From Thunnus maccoyii (lineage: Eukaryota; Chordata; Actinopteri; Scombriformes; Scombridae), in contig NC_056543.1 in NCBI RefSeq assembly GCF_910596095.1, forward strand, positions 19,545,542 through 19,609,541: a stretch of DNA of 64,000 bases. Direction: 5' to 3'. This document shows positions 24,060 through 33,590 of this stretch, piece after piece. Position 1 is the first letter of the stretch; the number at the start of each line of letters is the position of its first letter. The notes under the pieces were generated by a model, which was given only the letters and a program-made list of their open reading frames with translations, made no database searches and was not told the DNA's origin. Position numbers and translations under genes: made by a program.

Positions 24060-25463
24060 GTGAGTTGAACGGCTTAGTTAAAGGATATTAAAATGTGCGT
24101 AATGTGGTTTACTGTGGAATTAATCGTGCAGGAGAAACATTAGCTTAATTTACCTGCTGTGTGACACCACATTTATAGTCTGAAATGTGGCTAATTATTC
24201 ATTGAGTAGCATTCAGTGTTTCCGTAGTGAATGGTAACGTGCTGTTATTTATCTGTTTGAACACAACATCAGTATGTTTACACATAGAAAGGTATCTTCT
24301 AGGTGATAAGATAATGTGGCAGTGGCCTTATTGCAGGGAAACACATTTTAAAAGATCCCCTCCACACATGTGACATACGAAAATACTCTGCTTGGAACAA
24401 TAATGTGTGTCTGACATGGTTATTCCAGAAAGTAGATGATATTATTAAGTATAATTACCACATTAAAATCCATAATATGTTATCTACTCCTTCTCTCTCA
24501 TTAAAATGCCAGAATCTTTTAATATGCTTTTTTTTTTTCCATTACAAGTTGAACTGTTGGACACAAGATGTCTCCAACTTAACTGTAAAGTCCATTCTCA
24601 CTGTGTGTACACTGGAGGCTTCAAGTTTCCATATCACACTTCTGTATGTTGAATATTGGGCTATAATAAGCTTCCAAACTAGTTGTGATGTCAGAAATCA
24701 TTGTCATAGACCTACCTCTTAAAATTTGATTGTCTTTGAGCACAGAGAAACTTTCTGCTTTCAGCAGATGAATGTGAAAACAGTTTTCTAGTGTCAAACC
24801 CTGCACATACATCGTTCTGCACAGTGAAGCTCAAACATCCAACTGAAGGAACAAGATGTAAAACTAATTTTTGACTCGAGGGGGACTTTAAGGAGGAGCA
24901 TGTCAAGTTGCGTTGGCCAGACTTTGGGCAAAGAATTGTAACTATTATCACAACAATCAATAAATAGTCTATATTACAGAGAAAATATTTCAAATTGCTG
25001 AGTGTTTACTGTGTGATGAGCCAGTAATAGCAGAAATTATGTATCATCATGGTCTAGACTGTAGCAGCAAAATGGTAACCGTTAAGCTGTCCTCCCTGCC
25101 GTCACTATATCATGTTTGCAATCAGAAGTTTATATTCATTCTGTAAGCTTATTGCAAATATTTCCATTCATCCACGTGCTCACTTAAAGACTGGCACTCA
25201 AGCAGGAAATGTTCATGACAGTTGTTCATAGTTCATATGAACATAGTTCATAGTGTTATACACAGAAATGAATATAGTAGCAAGCTGAAATGAATTAGCT
25301 AATGTTTTTTGTTTAAAGTGTGGAAATTAAACTATAATCACTCATTTCATACTGTTTGACAGGTCATTGATTTCATTAGACATTTGTAATCAAATACATA
25401 TTCGCAGCATTTATCATATTTGGTTAAAAACGGTTTTAGACAATACTGCTCCATAAATATTAG

Positions 25464-25785
25464 CTAAAGAATAGAGATGTACTGATATCGGATATTGGTC
25501 CGATACTGACTCAAATAGCTGGATCAGAGACAATGGGCCGATCTGGTATTGGATACCGTTATTTTAATACATTTTGTTTAACAAAGTTAGGAAAGCAAAG
25601 TTTAAGTCAAGCCTGATGTTGTCTTACTCATAAATGAATGATCCCAGTCTCCTCCACACAGTGAGACATACAGCTTATTAATTCAGCACTGGTATTGGAT
25701 CGGTACTCGGTATCAGCTGTTACCCAAAACCCAGGTATTGGCATCAGGACTGAAAAAGTTGGATTGGTGCATCCCTAATAAAGAA
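25464..25785. mobile_element. hAT-type MITE with near-perfect 8-bp duplication
   Basis: The element spans 25,472-25,777 (306 bp). The left end is TAGAGATGTACTGATAT and the right end is the complement of TAGGGATGCACCAAT, an imperfect inverted repeat. The flanks are CTAAAGAA (25,464-25,471) and ATAAAGAA (25,778-25,785), a 7-of-8 target duplication. Internal text with repeated GATACCG/CGGTATC-type words matches a hAT-derived family known from many fishes. No transposase is present. Confidence 0.8.
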
Positions 25786-25860
25786 ATACTTTTTTGTGTA
25801 TTGAATTGAAAATCATATTTGAATGTCTCAAAAATGGAACATTAGTTTTTAATGTCTCCC

Positions 25861-25866
<6 letters not shown>

Positions 25867-25903
<37 letters not shown>
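25867..25903. repeat. (TA)n microsatellite
   Basis: An uninterrupted TA run of 37 bases in the presumed 5' intron of fastkd5. Confidence 0.95.
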
Positions 25904-25908
<5 letters not shown>

Positions 25909-26132
25909 TAGCGTAATTATCTTGACCTCTGGCATCTCAGACCAAATTCAAAGTGAAATTGATTTACAGATAAAACAATCCCCCCTTCAAAAAATCAATA
26001 TATAGACTTTGTGTTGTAAATTACTGCCTGCCACAAAAGGAATTGTGTGTTTGGTTGACTTAATACCTTTTATATGGTATTTAATCGCTGTCATTTAAAA
26101 TCATGCTGTTTTCTTTTTAGTCTGGCAGATTG

Positions 26133-28568
26133 ATGGCTGCCTCTGTTCTGTGTCGGCGGGTGCCCAGGCTACGCTACCTTAGAAGCTTGAGAAAGGATTT
26201 TGCCCAGGCTCAACATGTGAATGGCAAAGCAGAGGATGAGATCGGTGAGCAGGAGGGAAAGAGAGGAGCTTTGCAAGACAAGGAATCCTCTCTCCAAGGA
26301 GGCTACAGGCTGCACTACAACCCGTCCTCATATCACCGCTCTGTGGGGAACTCTGCAAGCACCCAGAGCCAAACAGATAATGATGTGGATGAACAGTGTC
26401 TCTCCACTCTCGCACCTTCCTTCTGGCAACAGAGCAATCGCTACAGTGTGAGCTGCTCGCGGCATCTTTCCAGCTCCAAAAACACACTTCTTGACTTGGC
26501 GTTCAACAAAGGCCCTGAACCCAAAATATCATTACCGCCACCGCACCACAGAAAACCTTTATCACCTGATGTTAAAGTAGATACACGTGCCTTTCTCAAG
26601 TGCCGGTCAGAGTATGCTGCCATGACCCATGACCTCAACAAGCGTCCTCGCTCAATCGAATGGGAACGGGCCTTGCCACTCCTCCAAAAAGTGGCCGTTT
26701 TAAAAAGCAGCATGAAACCATCTGATGTGTCTCATTTTCTTGCGGAGCTCAGCCGCTTGCACCCAGACAGGATGCCACTAGTGAGGAGTGACCAACGCTT
26801 CATCATGCTCCTCCGATATTCTGTGGAAAACCTGCGCCTCTTTACTCAACCTCAGCTGCTGGAGGTGTTGCGGTCATTTGTGTGGCTGGATATGCCCTCT
26901 GCTCACACTGTTCTTGGATTGTATGAGGCTGAGCTGATTCGCCGAGCCAACAAGATGAGTTTACACCAGTTATTGTTAGCTGCTGACTTATGGCGCTGTA
27001 TTGGGAGGCAGGTCCCTCAATTTCTAAAGCACCTCTATGAATTGGTCCATTTGTATCTGGGACAGATGGGAGTCCCTGAGCTAGTCCAACTGCTATATAT
27101 AATGGGAGAAGGTAGACAGTGCCCAAAAGACTTGATCCATCCTGTAGAGCAGCTACTCATGCGCCACTTACAGCAACTACACCCTGAGGAGGTTGGCACT
27201 GTATGCCTGGGGCTCTTTAAATCCCAGGCTTCAATTTCTGAGGGTGCAGTGAATGCTATTGTCGATAAGGCACACTCTTTTGTGGAGGAGATGAGTGACT
27301 TTGGCGTGGTGAATGTGCTGAAATATCTGCGTTTCAGCTACCTGTATCACAGGGCATGGATGGAGGCCATGACACAGGAAGTGCCTCGACGGGCTCACAG
27401 GATGGGTGTCAAAGGGTTGATGCATGTGACACTGGCGTGTTCAGCGTTACATTACCGCAATGATTACATCCTCATGGCTATTGCCGAGAGAGTTCCATCA
27501 CTGGTGACACACTGCAGGAGTAAGGACTCCTGCAAACTGTTGTGGAGCTTTGGGACATTAGGGTTTCTCCCAGCTCAGAGCCCAAACTTTTATCCGAGCC
27601 TTACAGAGTCCGTAAGACAGAGAAAAGCTGAATTCCAACGATACCCAGAGCACCTGCTTACTGGTCTTCTTGGCCTGGCCTTTGTCTCTCAGTTCCCAGA
27701 GGACCTAATTGCATTAGCCTTGAGCCCTGACTTTGTCAACTTAGCACTGAAATCAAAAGAGCTGGAACTGAAAAAAGACATGTTCACTTTAGATGGAACT
27801 GTGGCTCTGGAGTTGCCTCAGTGGACTGGCCCACGGCTAAGCTGTGAACTGAGAGAGGAGACGGTAGAAATGTTGTGGAAGTTTGCTCAATCAGATGTAT
27901 GCCAGAAACCAGAGGTTCAGGAGGCAGAATCTGCTCTGCAAGAACTGCTTGGAGGAGAGGAATTTGTATGTACCCGAATGATTCTGCCACACACTCGCTC
28001 CATTGACCTTGAAGTACATCTTGACTCCACTGGACAGCCAATACCTGTGAACCCAGCATCCCACGCAGCCACAATATCTCCTGAGAACAGTTCATCCAAA
28101 TTTCCTTCAAACTGTGGTTGGGGGAGAATAAATACTGGAGTAACTATAACTGAGGAACTTTTAGCACAGCTAACAAATGCTAAAAACACCACACATCCTT
28201 TAATCCCAGCCCCCGCAGTTACTGCATCTCCTCACAGAGTGGAGCCTGATGATGATGGGAGACTGTTTGACACAGGGATAAACCTGACCAGTGCCATTAC
28301 AGAAATGCTTATCAAACCTAGTAGCCTAAGTTTAGGCCCTCAGGACTCAAAGGGCACAGTCAAACTTGCTATCCAGGTCCCTAACAGGAACCACTACTGC
28401 TACCAGTCACGACAGTTGTTGGGCCTTCATGCCTTGAAGAGGAGGCAGTTGAAGTTGGCAGGCTATAAAGTTGTAGAGCTTAGCCATCAGGAGTGGTTTC
28501 CCCTGCTGAGGAAAAGCAGGGCTGAGAAACTAGCATACCTGCACTGCAAGGTCTACAACAATCTGTAA
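26133..28568 (+). CDS. fastkd5: FAST kinase domain-containing protein 5, mitochondrial
   Basis: An 811-residue protein, all in one exon as in mammals, where FASTKD5 is about 764 residues. The family protein sits in mitochondrial RNA granules and is needed to mature mitochondrial mRNAs whose ends are not set by flanking tRNAs. The N terminus is Arg-rich with hydrophobic residues and few acids (RRVPRLRYLRSLRKDFAQ), fitting an import signal. The middle holds helical repeats; LLWSFGTLGF near residue 470 falls in the FAST_1 region, with the FAST_2 region following to about 600 (including MFTLDGTVALELP). The C-terminal RAP domain is about residues 743-811, starting VKLAIQVPNRNHYCY and including LLGLHALKRRQLKLAGYKVV. 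Phrases such as ADLWR..GR.VP.FL, EEVGT.CLG.FKS, ILPHTRS.DLEV and AHCRSKD-like THCRSKD are shared with human FASTKD5, so the assignment is firm. The start chosen is the ATG at 26,133, 12 bases after a splice acceptor. The N-terminal 150 residues and the 630-740 linker are poorly conserved. Confidence 0.95.
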   Translation: MAASVLCRRVPRLRYLRSLRKDFAQAQHVNGKAEDEIGEQEGKRGALQDKESSLQGGYRLHYNPSSYHRSVGNSASTQSQTDNDVDEQCLSTLAPSFWQQSNRYSVSCSRHLSSSKNTLLDLAFNKGPEPKISLPPPHHRKPLSPDVKVDTRAFLKCRSEYAAMTHDLNKRPRSIEWERALPLLQKVAVLKSSMKPSDVSHFLAELSRLHPDRMPLVRSDQRFIMLLRYSVENLRLFTQPQLLEVLRSFVWLDMPSAHTVLGLYEAELIRRANKMSLHQLLLAADLWRCIGRQVPQFLKHLYELVHLYLGQMGVPELVQLLYIMGEGRQCPKDLIHPVEQLLMRHLQQLHPEEVGTVCLGLFKSQASISEGAVNAIVDKAHSFVEEMSDFGVVNVLKYLRFSYLYHRAWMEAMTQEVPRRAHRMGVKGLMHVTLACSALHYRNDYILMAIAERVPSLVTHCRSKDSCKLLWSFGTLGFLPAQSPNFYPSLTESVRQRKAEFQRYPEHLLTGLLGLAFVSQFPEDLIALALSPDFVNLALKSKELELKKDMFTLDGTVALELPQWTGPRLSCELREETVEMLWKFAQSDVCQKPEVQEAESALQELLGGEEFVCTRMILPHTRSIDLEVHLDSTGQPIPVNPASHAATISPENSSSKFPSNCGWGRINTGVTITEELLAQLTNAKNTTHPLIPAPAVTASPHRVEPDDDGRLFDTGINLTSAITEMLIKPSSLSLGPQDSKGTVKLAIQVPNRNHYCYQSRQLLGLHALKRRQLKLAGYKVVELSHQEWFPLLRKSRAEKLAYLHCKVYNNL

Positions 28569-28833
28569 TGGTTGTCTGACCTTGAGGAGCCTGTGAGAGC
28601 AATCACAACAAACTCTGAATGCACTGCAAACTTTGTTGGCACCTTTGCTTCAGGGCAATGTTTAGTTTGCTATGAGTATGTGCAAAGCACAGAAGGTTAA
28701 GGAGGTGGACAGATGTTTTCTATTACCATCCTCTTTTGACTTTGTAAATACATTTAATTTTGATAAAATCTGCAAAAAACCCTTTCCATCAAAATGTGTG
28801 AAATGTCAAGATATTTTTGTGAGAATGATGGTA

Positions 28834-28839
28834 ATTAAA
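28834..28839 (+). terminator. Candidate poly(A) signal of fastkd5
   Basis: ATTAAA, the commonest variant hexamer, lies 266 bases after the stop codon. No AATAAA was found on the plus strand between the stop and about 30.2 kb. The true cleavage site is unknown. Confidence 0.3.
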
Positions 28840-30300
28840 GAATATTCACCCTTACTGTCCTGGTCAAAGTATCTATGCTATCCTAACTTACATAAGACAT
28901 TGGGGATATATTTTCTTTTCTAGATTGCTCAAATTTTAATCTTCCTGCCAGACTTTGCTGATGATTTCTAGCATATGTAGAAGAGTAAAGAGAAATGCTT
29001 AATCACATTCACTTTTGCATGATGGTCTTGTCAAAAGTCAGTGCATCTGTGTCAAGTGTTTCCCACTTTGCATGTCAAAGGTCACTAAACTTAAACATTC
29101 CGACTGATGTGAAACAGATTTCTGTGATGTTTTGGTGTCGTGGCTGCTCCTGAACAGTAAAATATGTTACGTAATTTGATAAAGAAAGGATTTAAATCCT
29201 CTGTCACAACTTAATACCAAAGGGGAGCAAATATAATCCACAGTAGCTTGGATGGTCACAATTTAAATGAAACATCTAATGCAGAACTTGTTTATCACAA
29301 AGCTTAGACGGAATCATCTGCTTTATCCCTGTGTTCTTACTGGCTTGGTTGGAAATTATAATACGTTTAAAAGATTTGCTGAATGTTTTCAGTGCATAAA
29401 GTAGGATTTTATAATAGAATTTTTGCCACTGAGTGCGTTCCACTGTCAGTTTTTTGTGGCAGTTACTGCAAAACCTGCTATATAGCAAATGACGCAACAC
29501 TGTAAACCCTACTTCTGAAACAGTCTGAGCATACCAAGTAGAGGCTGGTCACTGCCCCACTGACTCTGGGAAATGAATCCCTTCACACTGGGGTAGAATT
29601 TATGTTCCCAGACTCAGCCATGTTTGACTTCTCCAAGACGTTATAAAATTACTTTGCTCCGGAGGTTCTGTGTCCTCTCATTCTGCCACTGCAGCAAGAT
29701 ATGGGGTTTTGGGTTTTTTTGACAACATAATTTGTGAATGCAAAGCAGTTCTAAAGCCCACGGTCACATATCAGATGCCTCCCACCAAAATATAAATCAG
29801 TTGTAGTCAGCAGTTTCAATTGTATTACAACTTAAGAGTTAAGTAACTTATAAATTAATATTTAAAACTAGATATACTAGTATTCACTTTGATGAATTAA
29901 CCACCTAAAGCATGTTTCAAAGACATTGTAAAGGAAATCAATGGCTGCCTGGAATGTAGGAAAATGTAGCACAAAGTACAATACTATTATATGCCTTGGA
30001 AAAACAATTAATTTAAACAATTAAAACATGCAAAGCACAAGTTTGATCTTTTAAGAAAAGCAAGATAACATTTATGTTCAGTGGACAGACTCTTTTATTC
30101 AGAGGCTTTCAGATGCACAACAATGAACCAATTTTGAAAAAACTGGTATTGAAAAAAATAATAGTTTAAACTATTACAAAGATATCTTTGTCAGTGGAAG
30201 CTAGGATGCAGCCTTGGGGTAAGGACATACTGGAGAGCCTACAGGCGTGTTCTGTTCCCCTCAAAACGTTTCTTCTTCCCCCTCCTTACCTCCCTCTTTC
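28840..30300. other. 3' UTR or intergenic DNA after fastkd5
   Basis: AT-rich, with short open frames only and no domain. Part of it may be fastkd5 3' UTR. No mobile element was recognised. Confidence 0.5.
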
Positions 30301-30313
30301 TTTTGTGACCCAG

Positions 30314-30651
30314 ACCCTGATGTTAGAACTTCCAGCTGTCCCGATACTGTAGAAAAGAAAAAGCTCCAAGGTCTCCTACCAAGAGGCATTGTCTGGAAGA
30401 AAGGCAACGAAAATCCTGCAGAGAAGACTTTTTATCAATTGTTCGCCTTTGGCTCTTTTAATAGTGACCGCAAGGCCACTGGACTCTCCCTTGGCTCAGT
30501 TCTGACATTGCACAGGTCTAATTACTGTGTAATGGAATTTAAAGTTAGGGATATTACTAGACAACAGTACAGAATTAAATACTTAAAAAATGGTTACTGG
30601 ACTGTAGTGTCGAGTAAGGAGCACTTCATCTTTAATGAATATAAGCTTTGA
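30314..30651 (+). other. Unidentified open frame, possible terminal exon
   Basis: A 112-codon frame (the open frame itself is about 134 codons from an in-frame GTG at 30,247) follows a long pyrimidine tract and an acceptor (CCCTCTTTCTTTTGTGACCCAG, shortened here to its last part GTGACCCAG, ending 30,313). It ends in TGA. The first in-frame ATG would leave only 39 residues, so if real it must be a 3' exon spliced from upstream. The predicted peptide is charged and strand-rich (for example KKKLQGLLPRGIVWKKG, TFYQLFAFGSF, RQQYRIKYLKNGYWTVV). I do not recognise a family. Open frames this long also occur by chance in the window. Confidence 0.25.
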
Positions 30652-33555
30652 TGCCAATGTCTGCAAACAATTGTCCCAATTCTTCTCATGTCTGTCTCCT
30701 TATCTCATTCACTTTCCTTTCCTCGCTCCTTTTAAGTCACTTCCTGGTGGAAGACAAGTGGTAGTAAGTGAGAAAAAGAAATGAAAAGAAGGAAAGAAAA
30801 AGTGAATGAATGCTTTATTTGTCATCATGCGTGGGAGTACTTGATGGTCCCCCAGGTGGAGCTAGAGAAAGCTGCTGGGAAAAGAGTTGTTTCAGTTACT
30901 CTGCTGACATTGCTCCCTAATCAAGAAGAATGAGAGGAGATGAATAGATGGAGTGATGTACTATACTTAATGGTTGCCAGCAGACGGCACTCTCCACCAA
31001 GGAAACTACACAGTATGTCTCACTGACAAGGATGAAATGATTCCAGCATGACTCCTTGATATTTTTGTAAAATTTATTTCACTGACATTAATATGAATCC
31101 TGCATTACAAGTAGCATCCCTATGTTCAGATAAACAGTAGAACAACAGTTTCTACAACAAGGTTATAAAAACAATAAATAAAGTAGTAAACAATACTGAA
31201 AATTAATTTCATATTTTGGCAATATTACATTATGTTTTCAATAATATAGTCAATTTTGAGACTCAAAGCAAGAGAGAAGCACACAAGGGTAGAAGAGTGC
31301 ATTTCAATAAGATGGTATAGAGTCAATGAATACCTTTTCTATTCTTCAGAGATCTGAAAAACTATAAAAGAGAATTCACATTTGGGCACTTTCAAGTCAG
31401 TGCCAACCCTGCAGCTACAAATTTCACACTTCTGGATGAGCAGGAAGCATGCTTTTGAAGTTGAGATGATTCAGATTCTCATTTGGATCCAAATGCAACT
31501 CATTGGGGATCCAAGCAAATCCCATATTCATGTGGAGAGAAAAGGTTACCTTTATCACTGATGTGTCAGTTCTATTATGTTCTCAGGTAGGAGCTAACAA
31601 GGGCAAACATGTTTGGGGAATAGGGACTGCCTGCCACAGCACAGTAGTTTATTAAGGGGTGTGTAGAGTAATGGGAATGGTTATCGGCTGAGATTGGATC
31701 ATTATGATGTTGTTATATTGTATTGTGTGTAATCTGCCAGGCAAGGTGCTAATCATTCTTCTATTCATGTCTCACCCACAACAAGAAATGAACTTGCTAT
31801 TGTATGAGTAATTAACTTGCTATAAACCAAAGTAAGTAAATAGAGAATAATCATCAGGTTTAGACACAATTTTCAAATGTGGCCAGTATTTCACCAGTTA
31901 ATGGAAGAGGCGCTGCTAGAGTGAATGCTCTCTCAGTAATCCTTGTCTTATTTGCATTTCAATTCTTTTGCTTTTCACAGCCTGGAAGATAATCCAGCAC
32001 AGTCTGAATGTGGCCTAAGCTTGCATCAACATTAAGTTATCACAACAGAGAGATACTACTGTCTGCCTGCTATAATTCTTTAATTTACTTTATTGTATGA
32101 GACAGACATATCCAAGTGTCACATTAAACACAGATGCAATTCCCTTACTACTTGTCACAGATTAACCTGATATTAACCTGATATATGCAAATACGTTCGC
32201 CTGGAGAGTGACGACAAATGATCCCCATCACAATTTCCCAGTATGAGTGTCTTGAATGTTTCTGTACTCCCTCTCGGTGCCACACTTGCTTTCTGACCTC
32301 CTCGGTGGCATTCAGTAATACGCCTGGATCCTTGCCTTTAACATTCCAAACACACACACTCTGCTAAACCAACTGCTGTGGGACACAACTGATAGGGAGT
32401 GTTTGCATTCAGCACTTGTCTTAGCTGCTATTGACAAGCCTTTATTAACTTAACCGAGTTAAAGATTGCCTTTTAGTTCCTCTTATATTAGGGGATAAAC
32501 CTTTTCACCTTAAGAAGACAGTGGATTTGGCTGGATTTGGCTTATTACTGTTCTCATTGACAAAAACAAACAAATAGAAATATAGAGAATGGCAGAGATA
32601 GAGAAGTATATAATATGACTAATGGAACCAGGGCGCTGACATACTTTCACATGATTTAACATAACAGCAAAATGCTAGAGATTTCCTTTTGTCTAAAAAT
32701 CTTGCCTCTGATATATGATAGTTTTAACTAATTCATACTATCCATAGAAACATTAACAACTGGCCCATGAAAGAAATCCATCATGACCAGAAGGCATAAT
32801 GAAGAGAGAACATTGAACACAAACAACAATAATAATGATAATATGCAGCTGCCTAAACAAAAGTTCACCAGAAATAAACATTTGCAAAGGAGAAATTCTA
32901 GTATTTAAAGCACATGCTGCTGTAATTAAAAAATACCCCAGACCATATTGTAGGGACTATTTTTAGAAAGCTTGTAAAAGATGAAGGTATGTTGAGGGGG
33001 AGAGTTCTTTGTTTTCATGCTAATTAGCATTATGTATATTCCCCTTGCTGTGTGAGATAAGTTCAAGATGACACTTGTGCAAGCAGCAATGTGTTGCATA
33101 ACCACATTTTGCTGTCCCTCTCATTATTTGGTCACACAGATCATTACGGCTCAAAGCAGGATTGATGCAAGCTCACTAAACAAAGTGAAACTACTGTATA
33201 GCAGAGTCACTGTTATACAGTTCCACTATTGCAAAGGGGTCATGCTATTATAAAACTCCATAATCGTGTAAATTCTGGCTGGCATATCAGGATGCATTTC
33301 AAGGTCAGTTTTGGTTTGACTGCTTGTCTATAACATGCTTAATAACAGTCATAATATTTAAGTTTTTCATTAGGCTAGATCAAATCCCATTTTTGATTGC
33401 ATTTGTGCAAAAGCCATTCTGTGTATTGGCACACTGTAATTGCTTATCCTTTCTGTGGGATTCATATTGACTACACACATTCACAGGAAATTATGGATGT
33501 ACATGATGGATGGACGTAAGGCCAAAGACAAAGGCTGGTGTCAAAAATCACTGCT

Positions 33556-33590
33556 GTGTATCATGCATCAGTGGTTGATGCATGATACAC
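33556..33590. repeat. Perfect 15-bp inverted repeat, 5-nt loop
   Basis: GTGTATCATGCATCA at 33,556-33,570 and its exact complement at 33,576-33,590 are separated by GTGGT. It would form a stable hairpin or cruciform. No gene is adjacent. Confidence 0.9.

Larger units (their letters stand above)
24060..26120 (+). other. fastkd5: Likely 5' intron of fastkd5
   Basis: It is bounded by GTGAGT at 24,060 and a pyrimidine tract plus AG at 26,119-26,120. The interior is AT-rich and holds a hAT MITE (25,472-25,777) and a TA microsatellite (25,867-25,903). A second acceptor-like site is at 24,430 but no matching donor follows closely. Open frames inside are short and unrecognised. Confidence 0.45.

Noticed and set aside
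24430..24470. Coding exon after TTATTCCAG
   Set aside because: The acceptor is fair, but no good donor follows and the frame leads into low-complexity sequence without a domain.
26179..28192. Several 64-108-codon antisense frames across fastkd5
   Set aside because: Shadows of a GC-richer coding exon, with no start context or domain of their own.
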